A DNA stretch of 37,948 nt from contig JAGCRY010000104.1 in NCBI GenBank assembly GCA_017964465.1, forward strand, positions 1 to 37,948, read 5' to 3'. A program made the translations under genes and the position numbers. Below the pieces are notes generated by a model. The model made no database searches and was not told the DNA's origin. It saw nothing but the letters and a program-made list of their open reading frames with translations. This stretch comes from Bacteroidales bacterium (GTDB lineage Bacteria; Bacteroidota; Bacteroidia; Bacteroidales; UBA3824). Position 1 is the stretch's first letter. Each line of letters starts with the position of its first letter. Positions 16,645 through 24,630 of the stretch are shown piece after piece.

Positions 16645-16712
16645 GAATAAATGAGTAAATGATTTCCAATTTTCAATTTTCAACTGTCAACTGTCAATTT
16701 ACTCATTTATTC
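16645..16712. repeat. Inverted repeat enclosing five heptamer repeats between nrdD and nrdG
   Basis: A perfect 16-bp inverted repeat, GAATAAATGAGTAAAT (16645-16660) and its complement (16697-16712), encloses a 36-nt spacer. Five 7-bp units run from 16667 to 16701: CAATTTT twice, CAACTGT twice, then CAATTTA. This could be a small mobile or palindromic repeat of the kind scattered in Bacteroidetes genomes, or an RNA hairpin that sets the ratio of NrdD to NrdG. It has no T run after it in either direction. Confidence 0.8.
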
Positions 16713-16736
16713 GTTCTTCATTCTTCACTTAATTGG

Positions 16737-18995
16737 TTAGATGTTGTGAATCGTGCGGTCGTTGAGTTCGTGGAGTTTTGCGTTGTTCCAGCGGTCGGTG
16801 GTGCCTACGAGGTAGCCGGTGATGCGCTGGAGCTTGTCGATGTTGGTGCCGCCGCACTTGGGACAAGTCTTCAACTCCTTGTCAGCATTTTCATAGCCGC
16901 AGTCCATGCAGCGGTTGCGGTTGTGGTTGATTGAACCATAGCCCATATCGAGTTTGTCCATCATGTCAACCACGTTTGCAACGACAGCCGGATTGTGTGT
17001 TGCGTCGCCGTCAATCTCCACGTAGAAGATGTGACCGGCGCGTTCGAGGCAGTGATACGGCGCTTCAACCTGAGCCTTGTGCATTGCTGAACACTTGTAA
17101 TAAACCGGCACGTGGCTCGAGTTCGTGTAGTATTCACGGTCTGTAACGCCCGGAATGATGCCGAATTCCTTCTTGTCCCTGCGGGTGAATGAACCGCTGA
17201 GGCCTTCCGCCGGAGTTGCCAACACGCTGTAATTGTGCCTGTATTGCTCCGAGAAATCGTTGCAGAGGTCACGCATGTGAGTTACAATTTTCAAGCCAAG
17301 TTGCTGAGCCTCTTCACTTTCGCCGTGATGCTTGCCAACGAGAGCTTTGAGACATTCTGCGAGTCCGATGAAGCCGATGGAGAGAGTACCCTGATTGATT
17401 GCTTCGCCCACAGGCTCGTTTGGTTTGAGTTCGTCGCTCGTGATCCACAGACGGCTCATAAGGAGCGGGAATTGCTTTGCAAGTGCTGTCTTCTGGAAGT
17501 TCATGCGCTCGTCGAGTTGCTTTGCGGCGATGTTCATCACGCGGTCGAGTTTCTCAAAGAAAGCGTTGATGCGAGCCTCCTTGTCTTCGATGCCCATGCA
17601 CTCTATCGCCATACGGACGATGTTGATGGACGAGAACGAAAGGTTTCCACGGCCAATGGAAGTCTTTTTGCCATAGCGGTTTTCAAATACGCGGGTGCGG
17701 CAGCCCATAGTAGCCACTTCGTATTCATAACGCTTGGGATCATCGGGCGTCCACTTCTCGTGGTGGTTGTATGATGCATCGAGATTGAGGTAATTCGGGA
17801 AAAACCTCTTTGCCGTCACCTTGCAAGCCATCTGATAGAGGTCATAGTTCGGGTCTTCGGGCAGATAGTTCACGCCGCGTTTCTTCTTCCAAATCTGGAT
17901 GGGGAATATTGCGGTTGAGCCGTTGCCGACACCTTCGTATGTGCTAACCAAAAGTTCGCGGATAATGCAGCGGCCTTCTGCGGAAGTGTCTGTGCCATAG
18001 TTAATTGACGAGAATACAACCTGATTTCCACCACGGCTGTGGATGGTGTTCATGTTGTGGATGAACGCCTCCATAGATTGATGGACGCGGTTGACGGTGC
18101 GGTTTATAGCGTGCTGCAATACACGGTCAGTGCCTTTGAGACCGTCGAGGGGACGGCTGATGAAATCTTCAATCTTGGCATCGTAAAGCGCGGAATAATC
18201 CTCGCCGTTGAGGTTTTCCAGAACCTTCACTTCCTCAATGAACGACGACCTAACGAATGGCGCGAGGTAGAAGTCAAACGCCGGAATTGCCTGGCCGCCA
18301 TGCATTTCGTTCTGTGCGGTCTCCATGGAGATGCAGCCGAGGATGCTCGCGGTCTCGATGCGCTTTGCGGGGCGGCTTTCGCCGTGTCCTGCGCTGAACC
18401 CGTATTTCAATATCTTGTCAAGCGGGTGCTGAACGCACGTGAGGCTCTTTGTCGGATAGTAGTCCTTGTCGTGGATGTGGAGGTAGCCTTTCTTGACTGC
18501 TTCGCGCACCTCGGGCGAGAGGAGGTAGTCGTCCACAAACGGTTTTGTGGTCTCGCTTGCGAACTTCATCATCATGCCCGCCGGGGTGTCGGCGTTCATG
18601 TTGGCGTTCTCGCGGGTCACGTCGTTGCTCTTTGCCTCGATGATTTCCATGAAGACATTCTTTGTCTTCGCCTGTCGTGCGATGGATCTCTTGTCGCGGT
18701 AGGAGATGTACGCCCTTGCAACCTCCTTGCGCGGGCTTTTCATCAACTCCTTCTCCACTGCGTCCTGAATCTCCTCAACGGTCATCTGCTTCTTGCCGTT
18801 GTAGGCGATGCGGTCACAAATCTTGGCGATGAGTTTTTCGTCCTCGCCGAGTTCCGTCTGCAACATTGCTTTGCGTATGGCTGCGGCAATCTTCTCCTCA
18901 TTGAAGCCGACTACCCTGCCGTCGCGCTTGATTACGGTCTGTATCATACCTGTCTCCCTGACTTTTGATGTGGTCAACTCAATTTGCTGTTCCAT
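16737..18995 (-). CDS. nrdD: Anaerobic (class III) ribonucleoside-triphosphate reductase
   Basis: A 752-residue glycyl-radical enzyme that reduces ribonucleoside triphosphates to deoxy forms without oxygen. An ATP-cone (about 18-105, VIKRDGRVVGFNEEKI) gives nucleotide feedback control. The catalytic barrel holds segments such as NMNADTPAGMM, IHDKDYY and HGGQAIPAFDFY. A zinc site (CMDC...CPKC) precedes the radical loop RITGYLVGTTDRWN with Gly727 as the radical site. Full length, no anomalies. It is the first gene of the nrdD-nrdG pair, and the only ribonucleotide reductase in the window, fitting a strict anaerobe. Confidence 0.97.
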   Translation of the reverse strand: MEQQIELTTSKVRETGMIQTVIKRDGRVVGFNEEKIAAAIRKAMLQTELGEDEKLIAKICDRIAYNGKKQMTVEEIQDAVEKELMKSPRKEVARAYISYRDKRSIARQAKTKNVFMEIIEAKSNDVTRENANMNADTPAGMMMKFASETTKPFVDDYLLSPEVREAVKKGYLHIHDKDYYPTKSLTCVQHPLDKILKYGFSAGHGESRPAKRIETASILGCISMETAQNEMHGGQAIPAFDFYLAPFVRSSFIEEVKVLENLNGEDYSALYDAKIEDFISRPLDGLKGTDRVLQHAINRTVNRVHQSMEAFIHNMNTIHSRGGNQVVFSSINYGTDTSAEGRCIIRELLVSTYEGVGNGSTAIFPIQIWKKKRGVNYLPEDPNYDLYQMACKVTAKRFFPNYLNLDASYNHHEKWTPDDPKRYEYEVATMGCRTRVFENRYGKKTSIGRGNLSFSSINIVRMAIECMGIEDKEARINAFFEKLDRVMNIAAKQLDERMNFQKTALAKQFPLLMSRLWITSDELKPNEPVGEAINQGTLSIGFIGLAECLKALVGKHHGESEEAQQLGLKIVTHMRDLCNDFSEQYRHNYSVLATPAEGLSGSFTRRDKKEFGIIPGVTDREYYTNSSHVPVYYKCSAMHKAQVEAPYHCLERAGHIFYVEIDGDATHNPAVVANVVDMMDKLDMGYGSINHNRNRCMDCGYENADKELKTCPKCGGTNIDKLQRITGYLVGTTDRWNNAKLHELNDRTIHNI

Positions 18996-19046
18996 ATTCT
19001 TCTACTCTTAATAAAAAATGACGTTAAATGGTTAGGTTTGCACTTA

Positions 19047-19076
19047 CAAAGTAAAATAAAAATTACGAAAAACAAG
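19047..19076 (-). promoter_or_regulatory. Possible nrdD promoter
   Basis: Minus strand: TTACTTTG (19054 to 19047) as an imperfect -7 box, and CTTG (19076 to 19073) 18 bp upstream. The rest of the 261-bp gap up to the channel gene is AT-rich; I saw no NrdR-type palindrome in it. Confidence 0.4.
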
Positions 19077-19233
19077 ACTTTTATGCAATTTTTTTTGAGG
19101 TATAAGTTACAGCGACCGTTTTTTTGTTGAAAACTTGTATTTCCTGTTGATTGTCTTATTGTTGCACGTGAAAAAAATCGTCACCTATTTTTTGCTAACT
19201 GATTTTGCCCAATGTTAAGTTTTTTGGCAAAAA

Positions 19234-19266
19234 CGAAAATTTTAACATTTTCAACGTCAATTTTCG
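19234..19266 (-). terminator. Weak candidate terminator of the ion-channel gene
   Basis: An inverted repeat of 8 bp, CGAAAATT (19234-19241) and AATTTTCG (19259-19266), with an inner alternative stem, is followed on the minus strand by GTTTTTGCC. It overlaps the channel stop codon. The stem is AT-rich and so only a candidate. Confidence 0.35.
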
Positions 19267-20405
19267 TCGGATTTGTCATTTTTCGCGTCGGATTTGTCGT
19301 CAGTTTTTTTCAGCAGACGCTTGACGGACTCGAGCTGTTCTTCGAGTTTGGAGAACTCGCGCTCAATGTCGCTGTGCTCAATTTCCTCCTTCTCGCGAAC
19401 CTCATTAAGAGCATCGACAACAATACCAACTATCAGATTAGCAAGTATATACGCCGCCAATATCAGGAATGACACAATGTAAATCCATGCCAGAGGGCTG
19501 TACTCCATGAGCCCTGTCGTTATCGCCGTCCAGTCGTCGAAGGTCATCAGTTGTAACAGTGTCAGGAACGAGCGATGGAGACTTTCAAAATTTTCACTGA
19601 ACGCACCGAACATCTCCACGCCGATGATGCCATATATATAATAAAGGAGTACGAAAAATAAACTTGCCCATGAAATCTGAGGCAGGGCGTATATCAAGGC
19701 GTGGAAGATTCTTTTCATGTTAGACGACCCCGAGACCACGCGCAGCAGCCTCAGCTCGCGCAGTATCCTTATCGCACGTGCGCCCACTACGCCCTCTATG
19801 CCCGTGAAGAAACTCAGCGACGAAACCACGGTGACTATCAGGTCGAACCAGTTCCAGCCGGCGTCTTCGCCTTTGAAAAAGGTTTTCACGGTCTTGCCAC
19901 AGAATATCCTTATCAGGATTTCAATGACGAAAATGATGATGCTGACGTCACAGAATATGTTAAGCCAGCGTTCCAGGGCTGAATCGTCGGCGAGATAGGT
20001 CATTGCTCCGGCGGCTAAAGCGTTCAGTACAATCAAGATAGTTATGAAGGCCTCTCCGTAATGAGCCAATTTATGGCGTGAGCCGCTTCCTTTGATTGCC
20101 TCGCGCATCTCAATGTGCCGCTGGTGTTTCCCGAACTTGTCATAATAAACAAAATTTCCATCCTCACACATTATAATATTGTCACCATCGACAGACGAGA
20201 GCCTGCAATCGTGTTTCTTGAAGGTGCTGAGGAGCTTCCCGTCTGTGTCAAACGCTTTGTATCTGTCGTCCTGTTCGACAATCACAAAGTCATCGCCATG
20301 TCCGCAGACATGTCCTTCTATGCCATCGAGTACTTTGGTAAGATAGCCTTCGGAGTTGTAGATACGTATTTTGTCGTCTGACGTGTTGATGTATGATATT
20401 TTCAT
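19257..20405 (-). CDS. Voltage-gated cation channel (BacNav/BacCav type) with N-terminal beta-repeat domain
   Basis: A 382-residue single-domain six-helix channel; four copies should form the pore. Residues 1-100 are cytosolic and built from about three strand-turn repeats (KIRIYNSEGYL, RYKAFDTDGKLL, NFVYYDKFGKHQ), resembling propeller blades. S1-S3 span about 118-202. S4 (207-225) carries the voltage-sensing arginines RAIRILRELRLLR. The pore filter is T288-F-D-D-W292, where sodium channels of the NaChBac/NavAb group have TLESW. S6 (305-333) leads into a charged coiled coil (338-366). The double Asp matches the filter of the engineered calcium-selective channel CavAb (TLDDW), so calcium selectivity is inferred. 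The ATG at 20405 is preferred over one at 20477, which would add 24 residues running through the promoter region. Confidence 0.9.
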   Translation of the reverse strand: MKISYINTSDDKIRIYNSEGYLTKVLDGIEGHVCGHGDDFVIVEQDDRYKAFDTDGKLLSTFKKHDCRLSSVDGDNIIMCEDGNFVYYDKFGKHQRHIEMREAIKGSGSRHKLAHYGEAFITILIVLNALAAGAMTYLADDSALERWLNIFCDVSIIIFVIEILIRIFCGKTVKTFFKGEDAGWNWFDLIVTVVSSLSFFTGIEGVVGARAIRILRELRLLRVVSGSSNMKRIFHALIYALPQISWASLFFVLLYYIYGIIGVEMFGAFSENFESLHRSFLTLLQLMTFDDWTAITTGLMEYSPLAWIYIVSFLILAAYILANLIVGIVVDALNEVREKEEIEHSDIEREFSKLEEQLESVKRLLKKTDDKSDAKNDKSDEN

Positions 20406-20434
20406 TTTTTTATGTGATGATGTGATCCATGTTG

Positions 20435-20442
20435 CAAAAATA
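20435..20442 (-). promoter_or_regulatory. -7 box of the ion-channel gene
   Basis: The minus strand reads TATTTTTG, matching TAnnTTTG, 29 bp upstream of the ATG at 20405. The divergent aldo/keto reductase promoter lies 46 bp away. Confidence 0.5.
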
Positions 20443-20488
20443 CAACATTCTCCGCAAACATTATAAAGAAAAATCAAATTTTTTTCAT

Positions 20489-20496
20489 TACCTTTG
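20489..20496 (+). promoter_or_regulatory. -7 box of the aldo/keto reductase gene
   Basis: TACCTTTG, a perfect -7 consensus, 32 bp before the ATG at 20529. No clean TTTG is seen 20 bp upstream. Confidence 0.6.
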
Positions 20497-20528
20497 CACC
20501 ATCAAAAACATAATACGAATAAATTCTA

Positions 20529-21368
20529 ATGGAAAACTATATTTTAAGTAACGGAGTGTCGATTCCGAAGATTGGTCTCGGCACCTGGCACAATACCGAC
20601 GAGGAGACCGTGGAGGACACAATACTCAACGCCTTGAAGATTGGCTACACTCACATCGACACGGCGGCGGTCTATGGAAATGAAAAGTACATCGGCGACG
20701 CCATCATCAAAAGCGGTGTGCCGAGGGAGAATCTTTTCATCACGAGCAAGGTGTGGAAAACCGAATACGGTTATCAGAACACTTTGAGGGCTTTTGAAAA
20801 GACTATCAATGACTTGCAGGTCGATTATCTCGACTTGTATCTCATCCATTGGCCGTGTTCGCCTTCCAAACGTGAAGATTGGGCGGAAATTAACGCCGAG
20901 ACGTGGCATGCGATTGAAGATTTATACAAGGCTCAGAAAATCAAGTCGATAGGAGTGAGCAATTTCTGGAATCACCACCTCGACGCACTTCTCAATATCG
21001 CCAACATTCCCCCGATGGTCAATCAGATTGAGCATCATCCCGGCTACCGTCAGCAGGAGGTCGTGGAATATTGCCGTCAAAACAACATCCTTGTCGAGGC
21101 ATGGAGTCCGCTTGGACGCGGCATGGTTCTTCATGATCCCACCCTCACAAAAATTGCAGAGAAATACAATGCAACAGTGGCTCAGGTGTGTGTGGCATGG
21201 TGTCTCCAGGACGGAATCCTTCCGCTTCCTAAATCCACGCAGTTCGACCGCCTGAAATCCAACATCGAGGGCGTCAATTTGACTCTCAAACAGGAGGACA
21301 TCGACATTATCAATGACATGAACCTCGGCAGCAGTTCGGGCAGCTATCCGGATGCCGTGGCGTTCTAA
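20529..21368 (+). CDS. Aldo/keto reductase (2,5-diketo-D-gluconate reductase type)
   Basis: A 279-residue NADPH-dependent oxidoreductase with the TIM-barrel AKR fold. The catalytic tetrad is complete: Asp44 (HIDTAAVYGNE), Tyr49, Lys74 (ITSKVWKTEYG) and His107 (YLIHWPC). The phosphate-binding end of the cofactor site is seen in LPLPKSTQFDRLKSNI. It reduces aldehydes or ketones of small molecules; substrate unknown. Full length for the family. The next gene begins 23 bp after the stop, so both may share a transcript. Confidence 0.94.
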   Translation: MENYILSNGVSIPKIGLGTWHNTDEETVEDTILNALKIGYTHIDTAAVYGNEKYIGDAIIKSGVPRENLFITSKVWKTEYGYQNTLRAFEKTINDLQVDYLDLYLIHWPCSPSKREDWAEINAETWHAIEDLYKAQKIKSIGVSNFWNHHLDALLNIANIPPMVNQIEHHPGYRQQEVVEYCRQNNILVEAWSPLGRGMVLHDPTLTKIAEKYNATVAQVCVAWCLQDGILPLPKSTQFDRLKSNIEGVNLTLKQEDIDIINDMNLGSSSGSYPDAVAF

Positions 21369-21391
21369 GGACACTTTATATAATATATATC

Positions 21392-21991
21392 ATGAAAAAA
21401 ATATTTCTCACAATCTTTGCCGCGCTCGTGATGATTTGTGGCGTGTCAGTTAATTCAAACGCGCAAAACGAGTTCTATGTTGGCACGTTGGGTCTTAATT
21501 TCGGTTTGGGATGTGGAACTGTAAACCATGCTGAGAACCACTGGAACAACATTTTCCTGCCCTCATTCAATTTCGCGGCAGACTATTCGTTCCTGCCAAA
21601 CGTCATCAATTCCAACGGCTCGGTCAGCGGTGGCTTGTATTTTGGAATAGGAAGCGGTAGCCGCACCGAATACCAGTCTCTTCATAAAAGGGACGTAAAA
21701 TTCAGCGACTTCTGTTGGCGCATAGGCACACGTGGAGCATTGCATTACACGTGGGTGCGCAATCTCGACACATACGCCGGTGTCGCTTTCGGCATGAAGC
21801 ATCAGACCTACAAGCGCGACTATGTCGGTGAAAATGAAGTTCCGAAAAGGGACGAGACGGATTTTGACAGCTATGGTTTCGGTGGAGCACGCTACAAGTT
21901 CAACCAGAGCGTTGCAGTGTTCAGCGAGGTTGCCACAACCCACTATGCGTGGTTCCAGATTGGTGTGTCGGTAATGTTGCAGGTCAACTAA
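21392..21991 (+). CDS. Small predicted outer-membrane beta-barrel protein
   Basis: A 199-residue exported protein with signal peptide about 1-24 (VNSNAQ). After it come alternating hydrophobic strands and glycine- and aromatic-rich turns (GTLGLNFGLGCG, GGLYFGIGSGSRTEY, GFGGARYKF), ending WFQIGVSVMLQVN, consistent with an eight-stranded barrel of the Bacteroidetes porin/PorT-like kind. No specific family is recognised. It converges with the next gene, 4 bp between stop codons. Its transcript is probably ended by the perfect hairpin at 22141-22186, inside the opposite gene. Confidence 0.75.
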   Translation: MKKIFLTIFAALVMICGVSVNSNAQNEFYVGTLGLNFGLGCGTVNHAENHWNNIFLPSFNFAADYSFLPNVINSNGSVSGGLYFGIGSGSRTEYQSLHKRDVKFSDFCWRIGTRGALHYTWVRNLDTYAGVAFGMKHQTYKRDYVGENEVPKRDETDFDSYGFGGARYKFNQSVAVFSEVATTHYAWFQIGVSVMLQVN

Positions 21992-21995
21992 TTCG

Positions 21996-22445
21996 TCAGA
22001 ACAACACACCTGCGCCGATGAGCATACAACGCTGTCCATCAAGGAATTGACATCCCATGTCGAAGGCATAGCGAATACGCGCAAGCCTTCCAGTCTCAAA
22101 ACCGATTCGTGGGGCGATTGTTGCCATTCCATATCCACAGACGTATCCTGCCGACATCATGAAGGTCGGCAGGATACGTTTTTTTTCTACTGGACGCACA
22201 CGTATTTCTGCAGTGAGCGGGATGTTTATGCCGTCATGAAAAATGACTCCCGTGCCCATTCCTGTCGAAAAAAAGTTGTTGAAGTTATATAAGTGTGTGT
22301 AATGAATCTCAAATGTACTTCCGTCGCCTGTGATGAGGTCATACGCAAAAAGCCTGCCCGTGAACCAGCCGTCATCCGACTGGGCTTTTGAGGGCAGGCT
22401 GCTGAGTGCCGTTATAATTGCAAATAGTAGTAATAATCTTGTCAT
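21996..22445 (-). CDS. Small exported hypothetical protein, barrel-like
   Basis: A 149-residue protein with signal peptide about 1-21 (LPSKAQ) and beta-strand pattern (GSTFEIHYTHLYNF, FSTGMGTGVIF, IPLTAEIRVRP, APRIGFETG), ending in phenylalanine (MLIGAGVLF) as outer-membrane barrels do. It may be a short relative of the barrel encoded opposite. No family is recognised. Codons for KKRILPTFMMSAGYV contain the hairpin that works as terminator for the plus strand. It lies 31 bp downstream of the DUF1573 gene on the same strand. Confidence 0.7.
   Translation of the reverse strand: MTRLLLLFAIITALSSLPSKAQSDDGWFTGRLFAYDLITGDGSTFEIHYTHLYNFNNFFSTGMGTGVIFHDGINIPLTAEIRVRPVEKKRILPTFMMSAGYVCGYGMATIAPRIGFETGRLARIRYAFDMGCQFLDGQRCMLIGAGVLF
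22141..22186 (+). terminator. Intrinsic terminator of the 21392 gene, inside the convergent gene
   Basis: A perfect 15-bp stem: ACGTATCCTGCCGAC (22141-22155) pairs with GTCGGCAGGATACGT (22165-22179) across a 9-nt loop, followed by seven T (22180-22186). It is 150 nt beyond the plus-strand stop codon and lies within the coding sequence of the minus-strand gene. Confidence 0.85.
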
Positions 22446-22476
22446 AATTGTTGAGCCGTAGAGGCTCGTGACTTTT

Positions 22477-22932
22477 TTATTTCACGACATTGCCGTTGAG
22501 TTTGAGCACATAGACATCGTTTGGCGCGGCGAGCGACATCTTGACAGTAATTGACTTGTTGAATATGCCGGTTTCGCCGTCTTCCGAAACATAGACAGTG
22601 GAGATTGTGCCGGTTTTGCCCGGGGCTACGGGTTCGCGTTTAAATGTCAGTTTTGTGCAGCCGCATGATGCCTCGGCATCGAGTATCATGACTGGTTTGT
22701 CGCCGGTATTGGTGAATGTAAACTCCACAAGGGTAGGAACTTTTTGTTTTACGTCTCCGAGATTTTGCTCCAAGGTTTCCCATTTGATAGTCGCCGCCTT
22801 GTTAGTGGAAAGTTCTGCTTTGCCAGAATTTCCGCCGCTGTTGGAATTGAAAATGTCTGTCCACTGCGCCGACGCGCTGTCAGCAATCATCATCATTATG
22901 GCTACAAATGCCAAATATAGTAATTTCTTCAT
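22477..22932 (-). CDS. DUF1573 family secreted protein
   Basis: A 151-residue exported protein: signal peptide about 1-22 (ADSASAQ), then one Ig-like DUF1573 domain (about 48-150). Typical motifs are WETLEQNLGDVKQ, FTFTNTGDKPVMILDAEASCGCTK and the late VYVSEDGETGIFNKSI. Members are abundant in Bacteroidetes and are thought to be periplasmic or surface proteins, but no biochemical role is established. The stop is followed 31 bp later by another small envelope gene. Confidence 0.92.
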   Translation of the reverse strand: MKKLLYLAFVAIMMMIADSASAQWTDIFNSNSGGNSGKAELSTNKAATIKWETLEQNLGDVKQKVPTLVEFTFTNTGDKPVMILDAEASCGCTKLTFKREPVAPGKTGTISTVYVSEDGETGIFNKSITVKMSLAAPNDVYVLKLNGNVVK

Positions 22933-23036
22933 GGTTGGTGTTTTTTTATGTTTTACTTAACGTCTTACACAATATTAGACGGAGATTTTTGGGAAAAGTG
23001 TATGAAAGATTACATAAAAAAAGTTAAAAAGATTTT

Positions 23037-23068
23037 TTTGTGGATACATAAAAATATTTGTAAATTTG
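23037..23068 (+). promoter_or_regulatory. Promoter of the alkaline phosphatase gene
   Basis: TTTG (23037-23040), 20 bp, then TAAATTTG (23061-23068), a perfect match to the Bacteroidetes pattern. The start near 23075 gives a leader of about 30 nt. The promoter is intact although the gene is interrupted. I could not see a convincing Pho-type operator. Confidence 0.75.
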
Positions 23069-23103
23069 GGGTTTGAAAAACTATGTATAAAAAACATTGA
23101 CAA

Positions 23104-24630
23104 ATGAAAAAGATATTCTACAATGTGGCGTTTGCCGCTGCAATGCTTCTGAGTGCATCGTGCGGCAGTAATTTCACTCAACAATCGCAGGACAACGACG
23201 CAGCAACAACCGTAAAAGCTCCCAAATACATATTCTATTTTGTGGGCGACGGCATGTCACAGCCGCAGATAACAATGGCTGAAAAGGCCATAAGCGAGCC
23301 TGGATTCCGTGAACAGTTCAACAAACAGACTTGCGGCATCTATAACCATGACGGAAGCGCATTGAATCTTCGCAAGTTCCCATGTGTGGGACTCGCCACC
23401 ACAAATGCTGAAAACAGGTTCATCACTTGCTCCGCCGCTGCTGCAACTGCCTTAGCAACAGGACATAAGACCACCATCAACACTATTTCTATGAATGGCG
23501 ACCGCACCGCAAACTATGAGTCAATCGCCGAGAAAGCTAAGAAAGCCGGCATGAAAGTCGGCGTTGTGACGAGCGTGAGCATTGACCATGCAACGCCCGC
23601 ATGTTTCTATGCGCATGTTGAAGACCGCAATATGTATGAGTCCATTGCGCATTGGCTCTTGAAAAGCGATTTTGACTATTTCGGCGGCGGTTTCACGCGC
23701 TGGGACACCTACAAGGAAATGACCGAGAAACAGTTCATGGATTCTTTGAAAATTAAAGGCTACACAGTGACCACAACGCGCAAGGACTTCGACGCACTCA
23801 ACGCTCAGTCAGGCAAGGTTTTGGCAACTGTCAACAAAATTACCACCCAGAAAATTGATGGCTCGTCTTTGCCATACAACATTGACCTTGATGTGTAGGC
23901 ATCCGACGACGACCGCATTGTTTTGCGTGATTTCGTGAAGAAGGGCATCGAACTCCTCTATAATGAGGACAAGGGGTTCTTCCTCTTTACTGAGGGTGGC
24001 AAAATTGACTGGGCAGACCACGCAAACGACGCTGTATCAAATATTTATGAAACTCTCGCATTGGATGCCGCCATTGGAGTTGCTATGGAGTTCTATAGTC
24101 AGCATCCCGATGAGACGCTCATCGTCTTCACCGGTGACCACGAATGTGGCGGTTTGACGTTAGGTTTCGCAGGCACTCACTATGAATCGGCGTTCCAACT
24201 CATGCAAAATCAGGTAGTTTCGTTTGAGACTTTTGGACTGGAAATGAGGGAATACATGAAATCCAACCCAAAATTTGATGCTGTCCTCGCAAAATTACAA
24301 GAAAACTTTGGCATAGGCGGTGAAGGTGCTCTCAAACTTTCCGAATACGAAACCAAACGCCTCAAAGAGGCTTATCTTTTTGCCAAGGGCGACAAGTCGG
24401 TGAAACTCAGCGATGAAGAAAAACATCTGTTTTATGGTGGTTATGAGCCGCTTACAGTGACTACAACCCACATCATTGACAACAAGGCTGGTGTTGAATG
24501 GGCAAGTTACTCGCACACTGCTCTGCCAGTGCCGGTGTATTCGATGGGCTGCGGCTCAAATCAGATGGAAGGCTATTTTGACAATACCGACATACCGAAC
24601 ACGATGATGCGGCTCGCCAACCTCAAATAG
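23104..24630 (+). pseudogene. Alkaline phosphatase lipoprotein interrupted by one in-frame TAG
   Basis: Both halves lie in the same frame and together make a normal PhoA-family alkaline phosphatase (508 codons). The first part has a lipoprotein signal (lipobox LLSASC) and the nucleophile Ser110 in TCSAAAATALATG. The second carries the metal ligands (TEGGKIDWADHANDA, TGDHECGG) and the late H of YSHTALPVP. Codon 265 (23896-23898) is TAG. No frameshift or deletion is visible, and the reading continues as ASDDDRIVLRDFV. Neither half alone can hold a complete active site, though a TTG at 23923 could start the second part. It may be a recent nonsense mutation, a sequencing error, or low-level readthrough. 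The real stop is also TAG, which argues against general recoding. Confidence 0.85.

Noticed and set aside
18039..18968. Long plus-strand open frame (309 codons) opposite nrdD
   Set aside because: nrdD is certain on the other strand; the antisense translation has skewed composition and no motif.
23896..23898. TAG as a recoded sense codon (pyrrolysine or alternative code)
   Set aside because: Other genes here, including this one, end at TAG, and there is no tRNA or enzyme for pyrrolysine in the window; a nonsense mutation or error is simpler.
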